Positions 1 through 6,303 are shown, counted from the first letter of the stretch. The stretch is DNA of 8,159 nucleotides from Deltaproteobacteria bacterium (GCA_016218095.1 JACREV010000008.1:1-8159); one strand, 5' to 3'. Made by a program: numbers and translations. Notes: generated by a model not told the origin, from the sequence alone.

Positions 1-93
1 GTCTATCCCCTCCATGACCCTTGATATCGCGACAGGCGGATAATCCGACGGGAACGGCCCGGCGGGTATGTTCATAAGGAGTATCTTCGTCAT
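1..93 (-). CDS. Second probable B12-binding radical SAM protein, N-terminal fragment cut by window edge
   Basis: 31 codons are visible, starting at 93, six bases after the stop of the preceding radical SAM gene. The peptide begins MTKILLMNIPAGPF and continues SDYPPVAISRVMEG. This is the typical opening of cobalamin-binding radical SAM proteins: a hydrophobic first strand ending in N-x-P, then a PP-x-x-I-S/A pattern leading into the first helix. The cysteine motif lies beyond the window. An internal ATG at 75 is possible, but it would cut off the first beta strand. No strong ribosome binding site precedes ATG 93, so translation may be coupled to the upstream gene. The family call rests on N-terminal resemblance only. 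Confidence 0.7.
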   Translation of the reverse strand, partial: MTKILLMNIPAGPFPSDYPPVAISRVMEGID

Positions 94-99
94 AACCGA

Positions 100-1587
100 T
101 CAGACCGCGGCAAGGTCTCTCCCTTCGAGGAGCCTTCGCCTCAACCGCACCTTGGTCATCGAGACGATGTGCTCCCGGACTTTCCTGCCGAACTTCTCCT
201 CCACCATCGAGAGGTACGCGGGGTTTTCGAAGTACCTGTGGAACGCCTCATCCCTGAACTTAAGCACCTCAGCCGCGCTTATATATTTAGTCGGGAGCGG
301 GAGCGATTCATATGAGTGTTGCGAATACCCGTGCCACTGGTACGGCAGCGGCCAGCGGTCGCTGACAGCGATATCGTAGAGCCTGGAGCCGGGATACGCC
401 ATCGCGGAGTAGAAGTTGGCCCACTCGGTATTGAGTTCGAGGGCGAGGTCCAGCGTCTCCCTCATCGTCCCCATCGTGTCGTCCGGGAGCCCGAAGATGT
501 AATTGGCTCCTACCCTTATTCCCGAGTCCTGTATGCGTCTGACCACCTCGGCTATGTCTTTTCTCCTCATCCGCTTGTCGGCGCCGTCGCGGACGACGGT
601 CGAGGCCGACTCTATCCCGAGCCCGAGCCAGTTGATGCCCGCCTTTTTGAGGGTCTTGAGATTATCGAAGTTGATGGTATCGACCCTCGCGTAGGCCCAG
701 ATATTGAGGTCAAAGCCGTTTTTTATGATGAGCTCTGAAATGGACATGTAGTGGGCCTCGTTCAGGATGAAGAGCTCGTCCGCGATCTTCAAGTTCTTTA
801 CGCCGTAATCCCTGACGAGCGTCCCTATTTCCTTTACGACAAGCTCAGGAGACCTGTACCTTATGCCGGGCTTTCCGAACGGCGCGTTTATGCAGCAGAA
901 GACGCACGAATACGGGCAACCGAGGCTCGTATATATCGCGCCGTACGGTTCCCTGTCCTCGATATCGTCGAAGCAGTGCCAGTTGTGCGCGCGATACTTG
1001 TCCATCGGAAGGAGGTCCCACGCCGCGAGCGGGAGCCCCTCGTCGAGGTCCTTTATGAGCGGGGCCTTGTGGGTGGATAAGACCTCGCCGCCCCCGTAAT
1101 ACCATAGCCCGGGGGCCTTTCGAAAATCGCCGCCTGACTTTATTTCCGTGAGAAGCGCCCTTAATGTGAGCGGCCCCTCGCCTTCGATGACGAAGTCCAC
1201 GTCCTCCTCCCTTAAAGTCTTTTCCGGGAGCGCTGAGGGGTGGAGGCCGCCTATGGCGACCCTTGCCGCGGTCTTCTCCTTGAGGGCCGTGCAGATCTTT
1301 CCCGCTATCGTCATGTTCTGCGTCGAGGCCGAAGGGTGAGAGCCGTAAACAATGACAGCCGCGACGTGCGGGTCGTACTCGCGGACTTTTCCCGCGGTCT
1401 CCTCGGGCGAGACGTTTTCGGCGCTCGCGTCTATTACCCGGACTCCTAAGCCGCAGTTCCTCAAGTATGCGGCGATGACCGCTATCCAGAAGGGCGGCTC
1501 TATCGCGGCGAGGTCGGCCCCGAGGCCCTGGTATACCTGTTTTCTGTCCCCTGGGTTGACGAGTACAATGTCGATCGTCTCTTTCAT
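100..1587 (-). CDS. B12-binding domain radical SAM protein
   Basis: 495 aa. The N-terminal part (about 6-145) has the Rossmann-like cobalamin-binding layout: IDIVLVNPG at 5-13, then PPFWIAVIAAYLRNCGLGVRV at 31-51, which matches the usual PPxGLxxLAAYLRxxG pattern, and IGGLHPSALPE at 112-122. The radical SAM domain (about 215-415) carries the iron-sulfur motif LGCPYSCVFC with Cys224, Cys228 and Cys231 (CxxxCxxC), the SAM-binding segment GLGIESAS at 322-329 and YIFGLPDDT at 363-371. A C-terminal region of about 80 residues follows. The family uses SAM and often cobalamin for methylations at unactivated carbon or for ring rearrangements; the substrate cannot be told. Oxygen-sensitive chemistry suggests an anaerobic or microaerobic host. 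A strong ribosome binding site supports this start. Another probable radical SAM gene begins 6 bp after the stop. Confidence 0.93.
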   Translation of the reverse strand: MKETIDIVLVNPGDRKQVYQGLGADLAAIEPPFWIAVIAAYLRNCGLGVRVIDASAENVSPEETAGKVREYDPHVAAVIVYGSHPSASTQNMTIAGKICTALKEKTAARVAIGGLHPSALPEKTLREEDVDFVIEGEGPLTLRALLTEIKSGGDFRKAPGLWYYGGGEVLSTHKAPLIKDLDEGLPLAAWDLLPMDKYRAHNWHCFDDIEDREPYGAIYTSLGCPYSCVFCCINAPFGKPGIRYRSPELVVKEIGTLVRDYGVKNLKIADELFILNEAHYMSISELIIKNGFDLNIWAYARVDTINFDNLKTLKKAGINWLGLGIESASTVVRDGADKRMRRKDIAEVVRRIQDSGIRVGANYIFGLPDDTMGTMRETLDLALELNTEWANFYSAMAYPGSRLYDIAVSDRWPLPYQWHGYSQHSYESLPLPTKYISAAEVLKFRDEAFHRYFENPAYLSMVEEKFGRKVREHIVSMTKVRLRRRLLEGRDLAAV

Positions 1588-1590
1588 CGG

Positions 1591-1598
1591 CCCTCCCC
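1591..1598 (-). promoter_or_regulatory. Strong ribosome binding site fixing the radical SAM start
   Basis: The coding strand reads GGGGAGGG three bases before ATG at 1587, the strongest purine-rich site seen in the window. It supports this start over the long open extension reaching 1758, whose 57 extra residues show no domain-like features. Confidence 0.75.
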
Positions 1599-1698
1599 TG
1601 ATATTTAATTTGCGCGCACGAATAGCGCACTTGCGGCTATAAGCCTGTTTAGACAGCGCCTGCGTCGATGGGGGGGTCTGGTTGGGATATCGAGGTGT

Positions 1699-1727
1699 GT
1701 TATCTTGATGTGGACCGGGCGGATCAA
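1699..1727 (-). promoter_or_regulatory. Weak sigma70-like promoter candidate before the radical SAM gene
   Basis: On the minus strand TTGATC (1727-1722) and GATAAC (1704-1699) are separated by exactly 17 bp, each matching 4 of 6 consensus bases. It lies in the only spacer between the HAD and radical SAM genes, about 110 bp before the ATG at 1587, and partly overlaps the stem-loop. The match is weak and could be chance. If real, it would give the radical SAM genes separate expression. The remaining spacer (1588-1698) shows no other clear site except the ribosome binding site. Confidence 0.2.
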
Positions 1728-1742
1728 ATACAGGCCCGGCCC
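1712..1742 (-). other. Stem-loop directly after the HAD gene stop
   Basis: On the minus strand GGGCCGGGC (1742-1734) can pair with GCCCGGTCC (1720-1712), a 9-bp stem with one G-U pair and a 13-nt loop. It begins immediately after the TAA at 1743-1745. No T-run follows, so it is not a classical intrinsic terminator. It could be a weak attenuator, an RNA-stability element or chance in GC-rich DNA. Confidence 0.4.
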
Positions 1743-2387
1743 TTAGGCGTCGTCGCAAAAAAATCTCTTAAGCTCTTTGATGCTCGTAAAAGTCCGGTCG
1801 GCGAGCAAGAGGGCGTCCTGCGGCAGTGTCGACGTTATCGCGACACAGCGCATCCCGGCGGCCTTTGCCGACATTATGCCCATGGGAGCGTTCTCTACGG
1901 CGACGCACTCTGAAGGCGCGCACGAAAGCGCTTTAGCGGCCGTAAGATACGGCTCGGGGTGCGGCTTGCAGTTCTTTACCCTGTCCCCGGTTATGACTGC
2001 GTCGAACAACGAAAGGAATGCGCCCTTCACTGAGGCCTCGAGCCTTTTCGAGCTCGCGCCCGAGACGAGCGCGAGCTTGACCCCCCCTGCCTTGAGCTCG
2101 TTGACAAGCTCTTCCACGCCGTCATAGAGAGAGAACGACGCGTTCTCGGCGTAATGCGTCTCCTTTAGATCGATGAGCTCCTCGATGAGCCCGCGCCTTC
2201 CGGCTGAATCCCCGAGGAAGTGTTCGGCAACCCTCCTCGAATTGAAACCCTCGATGAGGAAGTACGGCTCTCTTTCAAATGGGAGCCCGTGTGCCGAGAA
2301 CGCGTGGACCCACGCCCGGTAGTTGTCCTCCATCGTCCTTCCGAGGACGCCGTCGAAGTCGAAGAGCACCGCCTTGATGTCGTTCAT
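1743..2387 (-). CDS. HAD-superfamily phosphatase / beta-phosphoglucomutase-like protein
   Basis: 214 aa, subfamily with a small alpha-helical cap, which hydrolyses phosphate from sugar phosphates or similar small substrates or acts as a phosphomutase. Seen: motif I FDFDGVL at 9-15 with nucleophile Asp10 and acid/base Asp12; cap roughly 17-85; motif II LVSGAS at 107-112; motif III Lys141 in NCKPHPEPY; motif IV AVENAPMGI at 163-171, in which Glu165 probably helps bind magnesium. The start at 2387 is preferred because MNDIKAVLFDFDGV is the usual beginning and because ATG overlaps the upstream TGA stop (ATGA), implying coupling to the dehydratase. In-frame ATGs at 2411 and 2435 would add 8 or 16 residues that overlap the dehydratase; 2411 has AGAGG upstream and remains an alternative. 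It probably dephosphorylates an intermediate of the same pathway (inference). Confidence 0.9.
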   Translation of the reverse strand: MNDIKAVLFDFDGVLGRTMEDNYRAWVHAFSAHGLPFEREPYFLIEGFNSRRVAEHFLGDSAGRRGLIEELIDLKETHYAENASFSLYDGVEELVNELKAGGVKLALVSGASSKRLEASVKGAFLSLFDAVITGDRVKNCKPHPEPYLTAAKALSCAPSECVAVENAPMGIMSAKAAGMRCVAITSTLPQDALLLADRTFTSIKELKRFFCDDA

Positions 2388-3946
2388 AGAGAAAGTTTCC
2401 CGGCTGACCATATCTGAAATGACCTCTTTTCCCATTGTTCCGCCCAGGTCTTCTTGCCCGACGCGACGTCGACCGTCAAGTCCATGAGCCTGCCGCTCAT
2501 CTCATCGAGAGTTATCTCCCCGTCGAGCAGCGGCCCCGCGTCGAAGTCGATGTCCTCGTCCATCCTCCGGAAGAGACCCGTAGTCGAGGATATCTTTATT
2601 ACAGGGGCGATGAGGTTGCCTTCGGTCGCGCCCATGCCGGTAGAGAAAAGGATTATGTTCGCCCCGCCCGCGACTATGCCGGTCATGGATTCGAGGTCGT
2701 TGCCCGGCCCGTTCATGAGCGAAAGACCCTGTTCTTTAATAGTCTCGCCGTATTCGAGAAAAGAGACTATCTCGGCCTCCCCGCCCTTAAGCACCGCTCC
2801 AAGGCTCTTGAGCGCCGGGTTCAAGAGCCCGCCCTTCTCGTTCCCGTATACGAAGTTCCCGTCCATCGAGACCCCGAGGCCTTCGGCGATGGACCGGTAA
2901 TATTCGACACCCTTTACGAACCTTTCGACGGTCTCCGCGGCGTTCATTCTCGAAAGGAGAAGCGCCTCCGCGCCGAGCATCTCAGGGACCTCCGAGAGCA
3001 TCGCGGAGCCCCCGCCGGAGACGAGCCTGTCGACGGTCTTTCCTATGAGCGGGTTCGCCGTCAACCCGGAGAACGTGTCGGACGCGCCGCACTCAAGCCC
3101 TGCTGAGAGCAAGCTCAACGGCAGAGGCCGTCTTTTTACGGAAGAGACCTCGGCGAGCCTGGATAGGACGACCTCTCGCCCCTTCTCGATGGCCCTGCGC
3201 GTGCCGCCGGAGGCCTGTATGGAGAGCGCGTCCACGGGCTTTCCTGCCGTCTTCGGGTCCCCGAGCGCATCCATTAGGTCGTTGCCGTGGACCTTTTCGC
3301 ACCCCAGGTCTACTATAAGCGCGCCTCCTACGTTGGGGTGCATGATAGTATTTTTAAGTACCGTTATCAACCGCTCTATAATCTCTCCGTCGTTGCACCC
3401 GCACCCCTCGGTGTGCGCGGCGGCTACCACCCCGTCGATCCCCTCGATGCCGCGGGCAACGGAACCTGATGTGGCGGCTATCTTGGAGGCGACGTCGCTT
3501 GCGCAAAGCGATGAAGGGACTACGAGATAGAAGTTCCGCGTCCCGGCCCTGCCGTCCTGCCTCGCGTAGCCGTCGAAGGTCCTTCCGATATCGGTAAAGA
3601 CCGGAGGCGTGAACCTGCTTACGCCCCTTAACGATTCAATCCTTCTCTCGGCCATTTCCCTGATATCCTCTTGATGCCTTCTCATGGACGATGGGCTCAC
3701 GAGAGCCCCCCCTTTTATCCCATTCGAAATGCCAAAGGGCCAGCCGTACTGGTTAAGGAGCTCCCCTCCTTCTATGTCCCTGATGGCAAACCTCTGCCCA
3801 GCCGCTATATCGTCCATTACTCTGATCTCGAAACCGTTAAGCCGTACGACGGAGCCGCGGCCTATCGGCCTTTTCGCTACAGCTACGTTGTCATAGCGCG
3901 CGATTATCGCGGCCTCGTTATTTGTGTGGAACGGCCAGCTTTCCAT
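2384..3946 (-). CDS. UxaA/GarD-family sugar-acid dehydratase (altronate dehydratase-like) with SAF domain
   Basis: 520 aa. The family (altronate dehydratase UxaA, galactarate dehydratase GarD, sulfolactate lyase) eliminates water or sulfite next to a carboxylate, usually with a bound metal; altronate becomes 2-keto-3-deoxygluconate. Residues about 18-90 form the N-terminal SAF domain (DNVAVAKRPIGRG at 19-31), which in some relatives is a separate small subunit. Residues 125-515 form the catalytic part: GYARQDGRAGTRN at 126-138 (family form GYxRxDGRxGTRN), HTEGCGC at 178-184, LGCEKVHGND at 214-223, ECGASD at 285-290 and PGNDLESMTGIVAGGANIILF at 414-434 (family signature). Candidate metal or active-site residues are His178, Cys182, Cys216 and Cys286. 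Length is that of a complete one-chain enzyme and the ending FQIW is typical. Its stop overlaps the next ATG (ATGA). The family is clear; the exact sugar acid is unknown, and the neighbouring genes are not a uronate-catabolism set. Confidence 0.93.
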   Translation of the reverse strand: MESWPFHTNNEAAIIARYDNVAVAKRPIGRGSVVRLNGFEIRVMDDIAAGQRFAIRDIEGGELLNQYGWPFGISNGIKGGALVSPSSMRRHQEDIREMAERRIESLRGVSRFTPPVFTDIGRTFDGYARQDGRAGTRNFYLVVPSSLCASDVASKIAATSGSVARGIEGIDGVVAAAHTEGCGCNDGEIIERLITVLKNTIMHPNVGGALIVDLGCEKVHGNDLMDALGDPKTAGKPVDALSIQASGGTRRAIEKGREVVLSRLAEVSSVKRRPLPLSLLSAGLECGASDTFSGLTANPLIGKTVDRLVSGGGSAMLSEVPEMLGAEALLLSRMNAAETVERFVKGVEYYRSIAEGLGVSMDGNFVYGNEKGGLLNPALKSLGAVLKGGEAEIVSFLEYGETIKEQGLSLMNGPGNDLESMTGIVAGGANIILFSTGMGATEGNLIAPVIKISSTTGLFRRMDEDIDFDAGPLLDGEITLDEMSGRLMDLTVDVASGKKTWAEQWEKRSFQIWSAGKLSL

Positions 3947-4002
3947 AATTATCCGTTATGCCCGTGAAAAATTACACGAATTAAAATATCGCATCCCATG
4001 CC
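3947..4002 (-). other. AT-rich leader upstream of the UxaA-family gene
   Basis: Between the tandem repeat and the ATG at 3946 lies a short stretch much richer in A and T than the rest of the window (for example GATATTTTAATTCG and GTAATTTTTCACG on the minus strand). It could hold an internal promoter, but I could not find a convincing spaced -35/-10 pair. The ribosome binding site is weak: only GGA about 6 nt before the ATG. Confidence 0.4.
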
Positions 4003-4074
4003 TGCCCCTCTGCCCCTCTGCCCCTCTGCCCCTCTGCCCCTCTGCCCCTCTGCCCCTCTGCCCTACTGCCCTAC
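4003..4074. repeat. 8-bp G/C-rich tandem repeat (TGCCCCTC on +; GAGGGGCA on -)
   Basis: Seven perfect head-to-tail copies of TGCCCCTC occupy 4003-4058. Two variant copies, TGCCCTAC, follow at 4059-4066 and 4067-4074. On the transcribed (minus) strand this is a run of GGGG tracts separated by CAGA, preceded by two GTAGGGCA units. The end nearest the SDR-cupin gene contains that gene's TAG stop (4071-4073). Tandem 8-mers like this can change copy number by replication slippage. The regular G tracts could form a G-quadruplex in the mRNA or coding strand (inference). Confidence 0.95.
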
Positions 4075-5786
4075 TCCCGAGTCATGGTCTTGAGTATCAC
4101 TGCCTTGCCCGGGATGCGTAGCCCTCCCGCGCTTGTAAAGGCGTTGGAGTTCTGTGTGTCGCCGGTATCGAGTACCGCCGCGCCGTTCCTGTCGAGGACC
4201 GTGCCCCTAAGAGACGTATACAGCTCGCCGTCGCGCGACTTGAAGTGTTTTTTGAATTCGTCGTCGTCGGCGAAGACCTCGAAGGAGATGAAAAACCTGT
4301 CCTTTGAGAAAGAATGCCGCTCGAACCTCTCGGGTTCGACGAACGAGAAGTAATCGTATTTTTCAAGGTTTGTGGTCTGCATCTCAGAGACCCCCTCGTA
4401 CCCGGAACGCTCCCTGCCGTAGCGGTCCTCGAGCCTCAAAAGGTCCGTCTTGTCGGGCGGCGTCTCTATTTCGAGTATGCATATCCCGTTGCCTGACAGC
4501 GCCTTTGTAGAGTGGAACACGCCCTTCTCCATTATGAGCGCGTCCCCGGCCTTTATGAAGCGCCTGTTCCTGAAGGTGTTCGACATCGCCCTCCCGCTAA
4601 GCAGGATAAGCGACGTCTTTTTCCTCGGGTGGCAGTGCATCGACGTGGAATGTCCGTTCTTGATGTACAGGAACCAGACGGCCGAGCAGTCGTTCTCGAA
4701 CATGAGGAACTCGTAACCCCAGGGCTTTATGACGACTTTGTCCCTGTACGAGGCGGGCTGGCCCGGAGTTACGGAAGGCTTTTTTCTCTCCCCGATAACG
4801 TCGGCGTCCTTGTCCGTTGGCGTTATCTTGGAGACCTTGAGCGTCCTTACCTTCGACCTCTCTATCTCTTTTAAAAAAGCCCCGTACGTGAGCTTCACTC
4901 CTTCCGCGAGAGAGGTCTTGTGCCGCCATCCGAGCGCGCTTATCTTCGAGACATCGAGGAGCTTTTTGGCTACACCGTCGGGCCTCGTCTTGTCGAATGT
5001 GATGCGCCCCGTGTACCCGACCGCGTCTTTTATCGCCTCCGCGAGGTCTCGTATCTTCGTGCCGGCCCCGGTGCCGATATTGAAGACCTCGTTCCCCGTA
5101 TAATCGTTTACGAGGAAGAGGGAGGCGTCGGCGACGTCGTCCGCGAAGAGAAAGTCCCTTACCGGCTCGCCGCTCCCCCAGATGACTACCTCTTCGGCGC
5201 CTGTTTCCCTGGCTTCGTGGACTCTCTTTATGAGCGAAGGCAGGACCTGCGAGTTCATGACGTCATAGTGCTGGTTCGGCCCGTATACGTTCGGCGGGAT
5301 GGCCACCACGAAGTCGGTCCCGTACTGCCTGTTGTACGATTCACAAAGCTTTATCCCTGCTATCTTCGCGATAGCGAACGGTTCGCACGTGGACTCGAGC
5401 TCTCCCGAGAGGAGGCGCTCCTCTTTCGCCGGCTGCGGGCAGGCCTTAGGGTAGACGTCGGCAGAGGCGAAGAATACGAGTTTTTTGACCTCGTTTATGA
5501 AGGCGTTGTGCATGACGTTCGCCTCCATGAGGAGGTTCTCGTATATGAACTCCGCCCTGTAGGTGTTGTTGGCGAATATGCCGCCGACCCTCGCCGCGGC
5601 GAAAAAGACATAATCTATCTTCTCCTTCTCGAAAAAGGCGGAGACCTGCGACTGGTCTTTAAGGTCGAGCTCCGCGTGGGTGCGCGTGACGACGTTTGAG
5701 TACCCCTCGCGCCCGAGCCTCCTTGCTATCGCCGACCCTATGAGGCCCTGGTGGCCCGCGACGAATATCCGGTCTTGTTTATCCAT
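4071..5786 (-). CDS. GDP-fucose-synthase-like SDR domain fused to a cupin region, with altered active site
   Basis: 571 aa. Residues 5-310 are an extended short-chain dehydrogenase closest to GDP-L-fucose synthase (Fcl/WcaG), which epimerises and reduces GDP-4-keto-6-deoxymannose. Seen: NAD(P) motif GHQGLIG at 11-17; FFASADVYPK at 105-114; EPFAIAKIAGIKLCESY at 135-151; PPNVYGP at 164-170; VIWGSGEPVRDFL at 201-213. Numbering runs one ahead of the E. coli enzyme, so its catalytic residues can be matched: Ser107 is Ser108 and Lys140 is Lys141, but Tyr136 is Phe137, Cys109 is Asp110 and His179 is Gln180. Trp203, Arg188 and Arg210 at substrate-contact positions are kept. Residues 311-350 are a linker. 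Residues 351-460 are a cupin with metal-ligand candidates HCH at 384-386 and His425. Residues 470-571 look beta-rich, possibly a second, His-poor cupin half. A nucleotide-sugar substrate is likely; standard fucose synthase activity is doubtful. The gene overlaps the DJ-1 gene by 8 bp and its TAG stop lies in a tandem repeat. Confidence 0.88.
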   Translation of the reverse strand: MDKQDRIFVAGHQGLIGSAIARRLGREGYSNVVTRTHAELDLKDQSQVSAFFEKEKIDYVFFAAARVGGIFANNTYRAEFIYENLLMEANVMHNAFINEVKKLVFFASADVYPKACPQPAKEERLLSGELESTCEPFAIAKIAGIKLCESYNRQYGTDFVVAIPPNVYGPNQHYDVMNSQVLPSLIKRVHEARETGAEEVVIWGSGEPVRDFLFADDVADASLFLVNDYTGNEVFNIGTGAGTKIRDLAEAIKDAVGYTGRITFDKTRPDGVAKKLLDVSKISALGWRHKTSLAEGVKLTYGAFLKEIERSKVRTLKVSKITPTDKDADVIGERKKPSVTPGQPASYRDKVVIKPWGYEFLMFENDCSAVWFLYIKNGHSTSMHCHPRKKTSLILLSGRAMSNTFRNRRFIKAGDALIMEKGVFHSTKALSGNGICILEIETPPDKTDLLRLEDRYGRERSGYEGVSEMQTTNLEKYDYFSFVEPERFERHSFSKDRFFISFEVFADDDEFKKHFKSRDGELYTSLRGTVLDRNGAAVLDTGDTQNSNAFTSAGGLRIPGKAVILKTMTRE

Positions 5787-6303
5787 TCAGGGTCGCAGCC
5801 TCGGCGAGCCTTACGGTCTCGCGCATCCAGTCGCCGTTGTACTTGTAATGGGGAGATGTGACGAAGTTGCCGTCGACGACTACGGGGGCGTCCACGTACT
5901 CCGCCCCGGCGTTCACTATGTCGTCCTTTATGGCGATATAGCCCGAGATTTTTCTCCCCCTGACGATCTTTGCCGAGATCATTATCCACGGCCCGTGGCA
6001 GACCGACGAGACTATCTTCTTTTTGTCGTCCATCGCCTTAACGAAGCTCAAGACCTCCTTCATCTGCCGCACCCTGTCCGGGGCCTCGTGGCCGCCGGGG
6101 AGTACGACGATGTCGTAGTCCTCCTCCCTTAAGTCCTTCACGTCGATCGTCGGCCTCGCAGGGACGCCGTACTTGCCCTTTATCGCCTCCTTGTCCTTTA
6201 CAGCGACATCCACCCGGAAGCCCGCCTCCTGGAGACGGTAGAACGGGTAGATGAACTCCTCGTCCTGAAAATTCGGGCCTGTGATGATGACGGCTCTTTT
6301 CAT
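5779..6303 (-). CDS. DJ-1/PfpI family protein (class I glutamine amidotransferase-like fold)
   Basis: 174 aa, cytoplasmic. The family includes PfpI-like proteases/chaperones, glyoxalase III or putative deglycases (YhbO, YajL type) and isonitrile hydratases. Biochemical roles are debated, so no reaction is assigned. Seen: an N-terminal Rossmann-like strand (KRAVIITG) followed by FQDEEFIYP at 12-20, holding the conserved acidic residue; VVLPGGHEAPDRVR at 66-79; the nucleophile elbow SSVCHGPWIM at 99-108 with Cys102-His103; and the C-terminal APVVVDGNFVTSPHY at 139-153. Length matches the single-domain family. A longer reading frame opens up to 6477, but the start at 6303 is chosen because the fold begins there and AAAGGA lies 8 nt upstream. 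The stop overlaps the next start (ATGGATAA), so it is probably co-translated with the SDR-cupin gene. It could protect against a reactive carbonyl or isomerise an intermediate (inference). Confidence 0.92.
   Translation of the reverse strand: MKRAVIITGPNFQDEEFIYPFYRLQEAGFRVDVAVKDKEAIKGKYGVPARPTIDVKDLREEDYDIVVLPGGHEAPDRVRQMKEVLSFVKAMDDKKKIVSSVCHGPWIMISAKIVRGRKISGYIAIKDDIVNAGAEYVDAPVVVDGNFVTSPHYKYNGDWMRETVRLAEAATLNG

Noticed and set aside
845..1630. Minus-strand frame of 261 codons overlapping the radical SAM gene
   Set aside because: It is an out-of-frame reading of the real gene, very rich in Arg and Gly with no recognisable domain, and the radical SAM frame has all expected motifs and a strong ribosome binding site.
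1712..1742. Intrinsic terminator after the HAD gene
   Set aside because: The stem is present but no T-run follows on the transcribed strand, so it is reported only as a stem-loop.
1588..1758. 57-residue N-terminal extension of the radical SAM frame
   Set aside because: It has no domain character (Pro/Arg rich), overlaps the HAD stop, and the strong ribosome binding site sits before ATG 1587, where the cobalamin domain begins.
2435..3106. Plus-strand frame of 223 codons opposite the UxaA-family gene
   Set aside because: It is antisense to the dehydratase catalytic domain, with a low-complexity charged composition and no motif or convincing ribosome binding site.
4003..4074. CRISPR array interpretation of the tandem repeat
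   Set aside because: The units are only 8 bp and directly adjacent, with no spacers and no cas genes.
4920..5699. Long plus-strand open frame (259 codons) opposite the SDR-cupin gene
   Set aside because: It is antisense to a strongly conserved domain, rich in Arg, Val, Glu and Asp as expected from a GC-biased shadow frame, and shows no family motif.
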